Shown in pieces: positions 13,205-25,693 of a DNA stretch of 64,000 nucleotides (its first letter is position 1; the number at the start of each line of letters is the position of its first letter). Where the stretch lies: positions 36,125,143-36,189,142 of the forward strand of contig NC_088714.1 of the NCBI RefSeq assembly GCF_963576615.1, in the 5' to 3' direction. The notes beneath the pieces were generated by a model that was not told the origin of the DNA, ran no database searches, and saw only the letters and a program-made list of their open reading frames with translations. The stretch is from Watersipora subatra. Taxonomy: Eukaryota; Bryozoa; Gymnolaemata; Cheilostomatida; Watersiporidae. The position numbers and the translations under genes were made by a program.

Positions 13205-13425
13205 GACTTCAGTTGCTTCAGTCCAGGTATGCACACTTCGGTTGTCTCAGTTCAGGTATGCACACTTCAGTTGCTTCAGTTCAGGCATGCACACTTCAGG
13301 TATGCACACTTCAGGTATGCACACTTCAGTTGCTTCAGTTCAGGTATGCACACTCAGGTATGCACACTTCAGTTGCTTCAGTTCAGGTATGCACACTCAG
13401 GTATGCACACTTCAGTTGCTTCAAA
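13205..13425. repeat. Compound 15/30-bp minisatellite
   Basis: Alternation of TTCAGGTATGCACAC with TTCAGTTGCTTCAG. The same minisatellite, followed by the same flank (AAAAGCTTTAGTTT, then CATTTATTAACACTTA), recurs at 47641-47750, in both cases just left of a TTAA transposon end. Open frames of about 80 codons across it are repeat artefacts. Confidence 0.92.
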
Positions 13426-13473
13426 AGCTTTAGTTTGCTTGTAACCTAATCATTTATTAACACTTACTTTTAA

Positions 13474-14128
13474 AGGTTGACTTGCAACGAAATTCACGTT
13501 ACAGTTATTTGGTAGCAAAAGATTCACCATGTCATACTCTGCTGTGTGGTAGGTGCAAAATATGTGGAAATGTGATTACAAGCTCTTAAAAGCTAAAAAG
13601 GGAACAGTTAGTCGCCGCCGTCACTAAACCGCCCGATATTGGAATCAGTTTATTTCTTTGACGTAGTCAATCCATTTGATTATTGTTTTGACACGAGATG
13701 TTATCACGTGAATTGAAAGGCCAACAAAAGGCTCAATATAAAACCTTTCAAATTTTTACGGTAGGTTTTGAGACATCAGTACTCAAAATGACAGCATTAC
13801 GATGATGATGAAATAGATGCATGAGGACAATAGACATGGTTTTGTTGAATGCGACAAGTATATTTGTGAAAATATTTCGACGAATGAGGTTGCATGAAAG
13901 TGTAAACAGAAGCCATGGTGTTCAGCTACGGCCCATTTGAGCCGTTTTGGAAAGCGATTCTGATTTATGGCAGTTTTGTGATGGCGGCAATTAACTGTTC
14001 GTTTTTGAGCTTTTAAGAGCTTGTAATCACATTTTCACATATTTTGCACCTACAACACAACAGAGTAAGACATGGTGAATCTTTTCATACCAAATAACTG
14101 TAATGTGAATTTTGTTGCGAGTCAACTT
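13474..14128. mobile_element. TTAA fold-back MITE, copy A (655 bp)
   Basis: Flanked by TTAA on both sides (13470-13473 and 14129-14132). The left end AGGTTGACTTGCAAC and the right end are reverse complements, and the inverted similarity extends roughly 170 bp inward from each end, through TTCACCATGTC and ATGTGATTACAAGCTC. No transposase is encoded, so it is non-autonomous. TTAA target duplication is typical of piggyBac and Kolobok transposons; the AGG start recalls Kolobok/T2-type MITEs, but assignment is inference. It is the shortest of four copies in the window. Confidence 0.9.
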
Positions 14129-14198
14129 TTAAAGTCAGATCCAAAGTTAGACAAAAAGTAATTGTACGGTTTTATTGTTCTCATTAAGGTTAGATACG

Positions 14199-15351
14199 GA
14201 TATCAACTCTCGTTATGTTGAATGCTGAATGATTAATACCTACCAATATAACCAATATCAACTGTCGTTATGTTGAATGCTGAATGATTAATACCTACCA
14301 ATATAACCAATATCAACTGTCGTTATGTTGAATGCTGAATGGTTAATACCTACCAATATAACCAATATTAACTCTCGTTATGTTGAATGCTGAATGATTA
14401 ATACCCACCAATATAACCAATATCAACTCTCGTTATGTTGAATGCTGAATGATTAATACCTACCAATATAACCAATATTAACTCTCGTTATGTTGAATGC
14501 TGAATGATTAATACCTACCAATATAACCAATATCAACTCTCGTTATGTTGAATGCTGAATGATTAATACCTACCAATATAACCAATATCAACTCTCGTTA
14601 TGTTGAATGCTGAATGATTAATACCTACCAATATAACCAATATCAACTCTCGTTATGTTGAATGCTGAATGATTAATACCCACCAATATAACCAATATCA
14701 ACTCTCGTTATGTTGAATGCTGAATGATTAATACCTACCAATATAACCAATATCAACTCTCGTTATGTTGAATGCTGAATGATTAATACCTACCAATATA
14801 ACCAATATCAACTCTCGTTATGTTGAATGCTGAATGATTAATACCCACCAATATAACCAATATCAACTCTCGTTATGTTGAATGCTGAATGATTAATACC
14901 CACCAATATAACCAATATCAACTCTCGTTATGTTGAATGCTGAATGATTAATACCTACCAATATAACCAATATCAACTCTCGTTATGTTGAATGCTGAAT
15001 GATTAATACCCACCAATATAACCAATATCAACTCTCGTTATGTTGAATGCTGAATGATTAATACCTACCAATATAACCAATATCAACTCTCGTTATGTTG
15101 AATGCTGAATGATTAATACCTACCAATATAACCAATATCAACTGTCGTTATGTTGAATGCTGAATGATTAATACCTACCAATATAACCAATATCAACTGT
15201 CGTTATGTTGAATGCTGAATGATTAATACCCACCAATATAACCAATATCAACTCTCGTTATGTTGAATGCTGAATGATTAATACCTACCAATATAACCAA
15301 TATCAACTCTCGTTATGTTGAATGCTGAATGATTTATACCCACCAATATAA
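14199..15351. repeat. 55-bp minisatellite, about 21 copies
   Basis: Nearly identical 55-nt units containing TCAACTCTCGTTATGTTGAA and TACCTACCAATATAACC. Variation is confined to a few positions (CTCTCG/CTGTCG, CCTACC/CCCACC). It begins about 70 bp right of TTAA element A. Confidence 0.96.
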
Positions 15352-15609
15352 CTACTTTGTAAACATTTACAACCAAAATCTAGTTTTAGACAGCCTCCTT
15401 AAGCGATTATTGTGAATATAGAGATAGTTATAGCTGTTTCGCCCGAGTTATGACCTCGCTGATACGCTAGCAATCCAACTTTGAAGAGCTCCTGGTCTTT
15501 GCTGGGCCAATGCTTCTCTGATTCTTGCCACCCTCCAATTTTCGCTTCAACTCTTTAGAACACGATTTACTGATCCTCCATTTTAATAGCCAAAAAGTGT
15601 TTCTTGAAC

Positions 15610-15945
15610 TTTTTATACAGTTTATACTGTAATATATACGGTATAAGTTGTATATACAGTATATACAAACATACAGTAATATACAGTATTACTGTAACTT
15701 ACTGTATATTACTGTAACTTACCGTATATTACTGTAACTTACCGTCTATTACTGTAACTTACTGTATATTACTGTAACTTACTGTATATTACTGTAACTT
15801 ACTGTATATTACTGTAACTTACCGTATATTACTGTAACTTACCGTATATTACTGCAACTTACCGTATATTACTATAACTTACTGTATATTACTGTAACTT
15901 ACTGTATATTACTGTATATTACTGTAACTTACTGTATATTAAATA
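15610..15945. repeat. 20-bp AT-rich array with palindromic leader
   Basis: About 13 copies of ACTGTAACTTACTGTATATT, with ACCG/ACTG variants. They are preceded by overlapping TATACAGTATATAC-type palindromes at 15610-15685 from which the array may have grown. Confidence 0.93.
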
Positions 15946-17327
15946 ATACTTGAACAAATATTTTAGTTTAAATTGTAACATTCATAAAACCTACAGAATG
16001 TCTGGTCTAAAGTGTGTGTGATATTAAAATTTCAATTTGTCTCGGAGGCTTTCATAAATGGTTTTGGAAAATCATGAATGTGTGTGAATGTGTCACAGTG
16101 GAGTGCTCCACTAGAGTGTCTAAAACACGGATCAAGTGTCACATTTATTTATTCTCGTTGAGCCGCGTAGCTTTACCTCTTCACGTCTATTGTCTATTCA
16201 CACAGAGATGTCGCACCTGTACCTATTTTTGGTGAAAAAGAATTGTGGAACTGGCTTCTGATTTGCTAGAGCTTGGAGCTGTTGGTGTCTGATCAAGCGT
16301 ATGCGAGTGTAATTGGTATCAGATGAGCGGCTTTATGTTTGTTGACGGCGTTACGTATGAATTTCCTTTAAAATGATTCTCTTGCATTGAGGGGGATATC
16401 CATTTAATGTTTGCATTAGGAAATTGCAAATATGATAGCATGTAAGATTTTGCAGTCACAGTTCATGGGAAAAGAAGAAAAATCTATATATCTGTCTTGT
16501 TCAATAGACTCATTGCATCTTTATATACAGTTCAGTCTGAGCTTGAAGACTTAATGAGAAAGTTTAAAATATCTACAAATCATGTAAAATCACTTTAAGG
16601 AAAGTAAATCAGATAATATCAGGAACCTTCGGATCTTCCAGAAATCAGGAATATTTAATTCTTAAATTCTCATTGCCACGGTCTCAGAACATTGCATAAC
16701 CTTTTGCTTTGCTATACCTTCATCTAACTAATGGCTATTAGGTCATAGGCGTGAAATGTGCGTTACTGTAAGATCGTGGTTAATGAATAACACTGACTGC
16801 ATTAAACGATTCTCAAGATATTTTACCAAGTAGAGTGCATAAATTATGCACAAAGTAACTAAACATATAGCGAAGCCATTTTCATTTGTTCGACATGAGC
16901 ATGATGTAGAAACTGCCAAGAACTGTTTGTACAGTTAATATACACACATTTCATGAGTTTAAAAGCATTTAATCGAATAAAGGACAGGTGTTGAACACGC
17001 ACTAGAACTTAACGGAACTTATTCGACATGATGCATTATGTTGGCATAGATGTTCGGCACAAGACTCGAGTTTACAAAACTGAAAGCTCTTGTAGCACGG
17101 CAAATATTAGCTCAGCTTGAAACGACTTGCCCGACTTATTTGCACATTAGTTTGGTTTTTTTGCCTTTCACACTATCACTACTTTTAAAGTTTGCTGCTG
17201 CAGAGCTCTGTTTATTTAAATGAATGCATCACTTACTAGCAAAATGACTGAAATTAGACAAACCTCATAAAACATCAATGAACCTAACATGATGCCCAGT
17301 CTATGAGCTTGTAGCAATTAAAATGAT

Positions 17328-17458
17328 AATCAAATGTTGTATATTACTACAAGAGGCCGTTAGTGTTTATAATCAAATGTTGTATATTACTGCAAGAGGC
17401 CGTTAGTGTTTATAATCAAATGTTGTATATTACTGCAAGAGGCCGTTAGTGTTTATAG
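17328..17458. repeat. 43-bp repeat, three copies
   Basis: Three direct copies of a 43-nt unit containing CAAATGTTGTATATTACTGC and AGGCCGTTAGTGTTTA, almost identical (one A/G difference seen). Confidence 0.93.
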
Positions 17459-17541
17459 TTTTATATTCTAAATATCTGAATTGCTGTTATCAGCCCCACC
17501 TGTTGGTACGATATTTCCAGCTTTCATAATAAGCCGCTTAC

Positions 17542-17682
17542 CAGGTAAAGAGGCTTGACATCTAGCATAGGGTTTTGTTTCCCTAGGTTAGTAAGAGTAG
17601 TAGCTGACTCTACGGATGATGGCGGTAGCGAAACATCATGGACATAAAACTGAACATTCGCATGAAATAAGTTCGTTGTCAT
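17542..17682 (-). CDS. Unidentified candidate exon
   Basis: From an ATG at 17682 the minus strand reads 47 codons, MTTNLFHANVQFYVHDVSLP and onward to LDVKPLYL, and ends at a consensus-like GTAAGC donor at 17541 in phase 0. The open frame also extends upstream past a possible GCAAAAG acceptor, so it could be internal. The composition looks protein-like, but I recognise no family and no partner exons. It may be chance. Confidence 0.28.
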
Positions 17683-19442
17683 GAACTTTTGCAAAATAGT
17701 TAAACTATCACAAACAATAGTTAAAACTATCACTTACAGGCATATTACGCTATATAGAATAATCATCTTTACATGTGCTATTGAGCATTTTGAAATTCTC
17801 ACAACATGAATAAGATAAAAATACTATTGATGTCTTAGCTTTTTAAGAACTGACATAAAAAGGCTTGGATTCATCAGGTGTTGCTTACTGAGATATTCTA
17901 GCCTTGCCCTCCAGCATTGTTCATGTTCTGTCATGCTCTCTAGCGAAAGCTGACTCTAGAAAATGATGCTATGCTAAATCATTGAGTAAATAAAACTCAG
18001 TATAAGCAATATGTAAATTTTAAGAGCGTCTTCAGCTTATTTCTTGAGAACTTTTATTTTCTCTACAAGACAATCGTATCTATTATCTCTGATCACAGCT
18101 GTTAACGGAAACTAAACACAATCGAGCTGTAGTCATAACAAATGAGATATAGTTAAACCTAACTACGGGTAGGGACAGAGTATGAAGCTCGCAGAGCTGG
18201 TCCTTTCTCACCTTTGAATAAATATGGATTCACAGTAAAGCTGATGAGTAACAGTGTAGGTCTAGCTTAAAGAATATAGTAGAGAGTTGGTACTCTGTGG
18301 TACTGACAATTTATGTGATGACTACATACTAAACAGCGTTGTTTAACCGAAATGACTTTGCCCAGCTTGTTATATTCTTTTCTCAACATATGGAAAGAAC
18401 CTAAACACGACTCTATGACAATCGCTAAAATAAGTAAAACTATAATCAAGCAATGTGAGGAAGATACTGAACTTCCGACGCCAGCGGTAACGTCTTGTTA
18501 TTACTCGACTGCCTGGTTACGTCAAACATAGCTTTATCATGTTTGGAAGTAATTCAGAGCAACCAAGACAACTCTCGCCACTAATTATTTTTATTATCAA
18601 TCACGTTGCCACATTGGAGCATCAGCTGAGAAATCATAATCCTTAAAATAGATAATATCGGGCTGATTCTCTTGAGGTTTGGAGATAGAAAGCATCTTAA
18701 TGTAACTCAGATATGACAATTCTTATCTTCTCAGTTATGAATAATGAACTTCTACAGGAAAACAGTGTCATTAATGAGCAACTTGTCTTTCATTATCTTC
18801 GTTTATTACAAAATGGAGAGAACTGCATGATAAACATTACTTGATTTCACCTTGGCTGCCCAACCCATAAAGATCCCTGCGTGGGAAGTACATATATAGA
18901 TAATTTGCTAAAAAACTGCATTGGCCTAAAAAACTCTTTTGTAGCAAATTAGCTATTCTTATAATTAGTCTCTTCAGTGCCATACGACAAAATTATTTTA
19001 TGAAGATGCGCAATTTTTTGAATAAGAATTCACAAACTGCGATATAGATCAATTTTATAAGTACCTATTATTAGGAATTATCTTATCTACATTTTGTGCA
19101 GTCTGTGAGGCAATACAAAAATCCTAATGCGCGAACTATTTTTCAGTTGAATACTTCAGCAATTATTTAAAAGATCATTTACGCTATGCTTGATGTCCAA
19201 TAGCAATTCTTTGTGCAAAGCTGTCTCACCTCAAGGTTTTGCAAAAATTGGGACCTGTCTTCTGCGCTATTAGACACAGAAAAAATACATCATTGACACA
19301 ACAAATAAAATGTAGCTAAGATGAGAAATGCTTTAAAACGTGTTTTGAAGTTGCATCAGCTACCTTTAAACTGCAGTTGCAGTTTTCCTTGTTTGCTGTC
19401 AGCACTCATTTCAATAAGGCGATACTAAACTGAGTGTATGGT

Positions 19443-19736
19443 ATAGCTCATCGTTATAGCTCTCCGTTATAGCTCACCGTTCTAGCTCACCATTATAGCT
19501 CACCGTTCTAGCTCACCGTTATAGCTCACCATTATAGCTCATCGTTATAGCTCACCGTTATAGCTCACCGTTATAGCTCATCGTTATAGCTCACCGTTAT
19601 AGCTCATCGTTATAGCTCATCGTTATAGCTCACCGTTATAGCTCACCGTTATAGCTCATCGTTATAGCTCATCGTTATAGCTCACCGTTATAGCTCACCG
19701 TTATAGCTCACCGTTATAGCTCACCGCTCTAGCTCA
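19443..19736. repeat. 13-bp array, about 22 copies
   Basis: Tandem TATAGCTCACCGT / TATAGCTCATCGT units, with occasional TCTAGCTC. C/T alternation at one position is spread through the array. Confidence 0.95.
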
Positions 19737-22700
19737 CCAATATTATAGCTCTACAGTCACTCAACAATCCTACTATAATATCATAATATGGCTTGTTTTC
19801 ATTAGTAGGAATTTTATTTCAATTCTTTCGGTTCAGACCGACAAGCGATGCTGTTTTCTAAGAAAGGACAAGGCAAGTTTCAACCTTCCTCTCAATCATT
19901 GATCTAATTAGTAAGAATAAATAGATTAGGCATTACATGCTGCTGCTGCTACTTAATTGACTCTCGCATACACTATCATTAATTATACTCCCTTATTAAT
20001 TGTTTAATCATATTCCCTATCTAGTCGTGAGGGTATTTTTGCTGCCATCGTATCCTACCCAGTGCAGTCTTGCCGAAAGCAATAATGCCTCCAAGAAACT
20101 TTAGTGTCTACTTCTGTGTCACAACACTAAATTAGGCTTTAATGAAACTCTGGAAGCTTGTATAGTCATAAAAATTGAAGTTATTTTATTGTTTTTTGGT
20201 AAATAATAAATTTTTATAACATATTTTTGGGGCCGCATGTCTGGAAGTTCTAGTAATAGGCCCTTATAAAATAAGCTATCATTTTATAAGCTATCATATC
20301 AATCAGAGATACTGTTAGCTGTGTCAGTATTGGGGTGTTTGGGAAACACTATAAAAACAATACTGGCTGCTGTGTAAATCATATATACTGACTTATTTGA
20401 TTTTTATGAGACAATTCAATAAGCAAATTCAACGATTCAATTAGTAAATTCATGTTAGCTAAAAAGTATCACAATAAATAAGTACTAAAAGCATGACTTA
20501 TGCCTAATTCAAGTATTGTAAGAGTAAGACAAATACGAACTCACCATTACTCGCTAATATGCCATGTTTTGTTTAAACAAAACTTGGTACATAATTACTA
20601 TCTGTTTTACTCAAAGTTGGAAAGCAGAAAAAAATCGTTATATCAGTAACATACTAATAGAGAAGATTTTCTTTATTCTGACAAACAAACCAAACTTCTC
20701 AAGGATGTCTTCAAGTTGAACTAGAAGTTTTAAATATAGAATTCTGGATATTCTAATGGCGCAGCTTTAATCTATTGCGTAAAAAGCAAGAAAGGTGCCG
20801 AGTCATCCCGACTGAGGTACTGATTCAGTCGCTCGAGAGAGTGATAAGTCTAAGCTGGCGCCATTAAGAATAACTTCGCTATCTTTTAGGTTGGCGTCAG
20901 TAAGCCGGACTTTTATCTTACTCCATCCTCAACCGCCGAGTCCTAGCGATAAAGATAGTCACATTTTCTTTCCTCTGCCAAACACTTAAATGCCAGAATA
21001 GTCAACAAGGCACTAAAAGCTTTGAGAACTGCTAATGAAAATATGAATAACTTTTTGGCTGGTCAGCATTTGATGGTGAATATTAACAAAGTATATTTAA
21101 CATTATGGTGCGAGAGTTAAACATTATAACTGATACTGAACCAACTAAACCGGCCACAGTTAGAGCTAACACTGACGAAGAAACCCTTAGCGACAAGAAT
21201 TATCTCTTTTGTATTTATACTGACTTTGAGTTGCATTTTTTCAAATTAAACTTTCAGCTTAAGAACATTTTGAGTATCTGCAATTTTACTTATAATAGGA
21301 ATTTATACCATAGCGTTAAATTTATTTATACTAATTATTTTAGTAACACTATAAAGTAACAGTATGATTGCGTTACAAACATTTAACAAAAGACCTTTTG
21401 TTTTTACATTCTGAAGGGCAATTGAGAGTGGCTCTTTTAAAAAGTTTACACTCTCTCAACAGCAAAATTCACATAATAATAATAGTAAGGAAGTTTTTAG
21501 CACCGAGGGTTTTTAGAATGCATTTTATGCGAGTCCAGCTAGCATAAAATGAAGCACATCAGATTACAAATGAATAAATAAATATTTTAGTAATTCACAT
21601 TTTATCTTATGTACTCATAGCAGAGGATCGGGGCTCGCGTCTCTGTGCAAATGAAATCTCATTCGTTTGCTTACCCATCGCCGCTGATATGAATACAATG
21701 TTTGTGATCATATTGACATTCTGTTACATTGATCAGAGCATTATTCAAACTTATGTTTTGCTGAGTAAATTTACTGTGCCGCATCTTATCAACAGTCCGG
21801 AATCTTAGATGATCTATGGAAAGATGGAGACGGTAGCAAGGGGCTCCGAACTAAAGAGTGGCTAGAGCTGAAGCTATTGTGACGTATTAGATATGTAATG
21901 GACAGATGGTGGAGTCTAGTGAAGACTGACTGTATCATAGCATTTAATATGCACACTTGACTATTTCTAGGGTGCTTGTACATACTGATAACTGTACAAT
22001 AAATGTCCAAATCCGCGGTATTAATTCAGACAGCCAGGATAGGGAGTCATTCAGCTTGACCGCCACTCACTAGCTAGCGATGAATGCACCACCGTTTGTG
22101 TGAGCGATCTCTCGAAGATCGAATAGTAGGCCTATGTCTGCTTAGATTATTGATAGCGGAAGCTGTTGCTGTTACAATAGTTTTGCGATCTTAGTAGGAC
22201 ATGTGTGAGTCGGTCGGTAAGGGAACCTTGACTACTGCTTTCACCAGAATATTGTGTTCTTCACAAGATTGTTAATGCTAATTTTTACCAGTAGGCCTAA
22301 TTGTAATGTAGCTAAACCTTGTGGTTCTACAGCCTTCCCAGTTTTGAATGGTGTTCTTCACACAGTTTGTTTGTATTTCATACACCCATTATTTTATGGA
22401 TTTTCTGAGTAATGTCAGGTGTTAGCAGGTGTTGGGCTGTGTAAACGAAATGACTTTTGCACCAATGTGTGAACGGGACCGAGCTTTAAGATCCTTCTGA
22501 TCTGGGAAATGATAACACACTGAATGATTAGACCTTCTTCTCCGTTAGCGTGATTCTTAGATTGGGCATATTATTATGAATTGTGAAAGATGCCATCGCT
22601 CATTGACTTGAATTCAGTTGGACAAAAGATGGCTGTAAATTTGTGTGAATAGGCAAAGGCCATCCTGATTTTTACATCCACAATAATTATTATTCAATCT

Positions 22701-24256
22701 AAATTGAATAAGATTTTAACTCGACTTTACTCAATTATTTTTGCCACCTGTGCATAGAATTTGTTTTGTATGTAACTCGATACTTTACCATTGTTACTCT
22801 CATCGCACATCTCTGCGTAGAATAGGCCTTTATCCACGAATGAAAAACTGAGATAGCGTGTTAGCGAGTGCTAGTGTGACAGCGCAAGGCCATTGCTGTT
22901 GCCTGTTTATTTAGGCTATAGTTACATATGTTTAACACGAATGCTTGCAATATTCTGTTTATATGAGCCGTATTCAGAATCGCTGATATATTTATTAAAT
23001 TGTTTTTTAGTTGTATTGGCAATAAATAGAGCGTTAGCACAGTAAATACTGAATATCATTGCGCAGGTAGCCGCTGCAGCATTATGCATACTTGGAACCT
23101 TTCAATAGATTTAAGTTGTTTATCCTCACTATTGTATATGCATTAACACTCTATGGGTTATTATCTTATCTTTAAACTTTGTCTTGTTGAAGATTGCCAG
23201 AAGCGATATGAATATTTGACCAGAGAAAGACTAGAGGTATCAAGTATGTACGGTGTAAATATTGGGCGCACAATGTCAACTTTGAAAGTGTCATCTGTAA
23301 CACGTGTCTTATTGTGAGGTCCGCGTGAGTGAATGAAATGTACAAGACAGACAGACAGACCACCGTGACTCGAACTAAAAATTCATGAATAGTTTTCTAA
23401 AATGACAAGAGACATAATCTCGATTAGTAGAAGGTTGATTGACAAGAGCATAGATGCCACAAATCAAATTAATAGCGGCTCAAAGTAGAAGACACCAACT
23501 TATTTTCTGAATATTCTATTTGAATATTTTGTGAGATATACTCGGTTTTCTCTACATATACTTGCAAGCCTCCATTTATTACTTACTATATACAATATAT
23601 GTTATATATTTTATATGTGTACTATATCCACTCAAGAGTGTAATTTGAGAAATGCTAGACATCTACTATGATTGTACACCGTTTAGTGGCCATAAACGTC
23701 TTCTATCAACTATCCTTAACCTAACTCGGCCTTGAAACATCTGAATCCGGCTCTAAGCTATTGTAGATGATATAAAAGATGACTCACATATAACGCACAA
23801 AATTTTTGGTCATTGACTCATTCTTAGTTATTGAATTTGCTTAATTTGACTGGATCAGACAAAGCATTCTGCTTGAGCGCCTCAACTTTTTTATTGTTAG
23901 ATTTTTTTAATGTTGTGCAGTAGTGATATTTACCTAGAGTAGCGCTTCATGAGAGGCGACACTCAAATAGAAGAGAATACTGTATTGTTCGACTAGCTCG
24001 TCAGAATTTTAGGAAGTTAAATTTAACTCTTTTATAAATGAAGCGATGCTAATGTCACCTCTATTTTGCACTCTCCTTCGGGCATCAATGTCAGCATTTT
24101 TGCTAAACGGTTTTTTATATACCTCAAAGCATTAGGCCGAGTTGAACAAGGAACAGTTGTTAATTATTTTGATGGTGTCGTTTGATGTGCCATAACAATA
24201 GCTGCTATTACCTCGCATAGCGCTCCTGAAAAGTGTTCTCAGCGTTCATCTAAAAA
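19737..24256. other. Intergenic, no supported gene
   Basis: AT-rich sequence without recognisable coding exons. Short frames such as 21105-21359 plus have no family match or splice support. It lies beyond the 3' end of FoxA. Confidence 0.6.
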
Positions 24257-24390
24257 TGTCAAAGTGGCGGTCTAATAGAGGTGGTGTTTGATTAAAGGGT
24301 GGCACTGTATTTTTCAACCCTTCTCATAAAGCGGCGTTCAAATAAAGGTGGTGCTCAACTAAAGGTGGCCTTCACATAGAGATTTTACAG
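24257..24390 (-). repeat. Dispersed GCCACCT-type repeat, inverted copy
   Basis: Contains several loosely spaced GGTGG(C/T)(G)TT-AA-TAAAGG motifs around TTTTTCAACCCTTCTC. It is the reverse complement of the repeats at 32551-32692 and 33822-33910. No coding potential was seen; probably a short non-autonomous transposon or satellite-like family. Confidence 0.7.
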
Positions 24391-24969
24391 TATTCTGTAA
24401 AATGAACACAACTTTGTGAGCCATAGTGTCTTTTTCTTTCCGCTTTTGTAATGTTACTTATTGGCTAGTAGCTGATAAAATGGTTAGTAAACAAATTTGC
24501 ATTCACATTCTATGTAGTATGACCAAGTCCATTTTAAGGTTTACCATTGTTCTACAGATGATCTAACCTCAAGAATAGTTCAACCTCAACTTGATAAATA
24601 TACACTAGGAGCAGTTAGAAGCCATTTCATACATCCTTTAATATTACGCCGACAGTTTATTCTTAGCTGACTTACCACTATCTACTACCAAAGTCCACAA
24701 AAGTAAGCCACGATAAGATTGCCAAATACTCATGAAACTTTTAACAAAGAAACTGGTCATAGAAGACTAAAGATATTGCTTCAAGCACTAGAGGAGAAAG
24801 AAGATAAGCCTCTACGGGCAAGTTTTATCGCGCTACATGTAATTGAAGCCATCGCCCATCGTGCCTCTAGTCCAGTTATTTTAAACTTGTAAAAATGAGA
24901 ATCATCTGATTTATGCATTGGAAAAAGACGAATATAAATTACAATTGTATATTTCACATAAGTCTTTCA

Positions 24970-25693
24970 TTTATTTTCAAAATAACACTCTGATGAAATA
25001 TCACTGAGATAAATACTGGTATATCTATACCGCAAAGTTAAACTCTAGCTATAAAGGCTCTTGAATTATCGGCATGTAAACAAATCAGCTATTAGGACCT
25101 TTTGATTTTCCCAAAGATTCAACAAGGATTGAGGGAACAAATGGTGATTCTATTTAACTAAAGAGAAAATAAATGTCTATTCTCCATCCGATGGAGAGAA
25201 TCACAAAAGACACCAATACTTTAAGATAATATAAATACTATACAAAATGGCAATATGGAATTAAAATAGTCAAATGCAAACACATTTTACACTATTTTGT
25301 ACAAAAACCTTTTTAATCCTTTCAGGAAAATGTACAAAAGATGCGTTAAGTTATATACACATTCCACCAAATGGTGGCAAAAATAATCGTAAAGAATCAT
25401 AAAACAAATTTTTGCAACTGACTTTATAAGATAGAGATAAGGTAACTAAAGCAATGCTAACATCAGCATTGCTAATGCAGCGACTCTCAAACAATGAGAA
25501 ATAACTGAAAATGTTGAGAGAACCTTTTGCTAAATAGGTAATATCTTGTCTTTGGAAAATTGTTTGGTATAAACTTAGTAATGCACTCATAGGCAGTATG
25601 AAAATGAGATCTGAATGTGGAATGCGTAGACTAAGCTGTGTCATGGCAAAGAGAATACCAAGGGAGACTACTAGCAAGGGAGACAACTGGATA
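24970..25693 (-). other. Probable FoxA 3' UTR
   Basis: Sequence following the FoxA stop on the minus strand. A candidate AATAAA polyadenylation signal (TTTATT on plus) lies at 24970-24975. A 119-codon hydrophobic frame (25351-25710) overlaps the FoxA stop in another frame and has no recognisable domain, so I treat it as UTR. Confidence 0.45.

Larger units (their letters stand above)
15946..19442. other. Intergenic, weak candidates only
   Basis: Apart from the three-unit repeat at 17328-17458 and the candidate exon at 17542-17682, I see no supported gene. A minus frame near 18267-18449 reads a hydrophobic start followed by SFHMLRKEYNKLGKVIS, but has no convincing boundaries. Confidence 0.5.

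Noticed and set aside
13190-13449. Three plus-strand frames with repeated SGMHTSVASVQ-like peptides
   Set aside because: Artefact of the TTCAGGTATGCACAC minisatellite, open in all three frames.
14199-15351. Regular repeats that could be mistaken for a CRISPR array
   Set aside because: The units are contiguous with no unique spacers, and the genome is eukaryotic.
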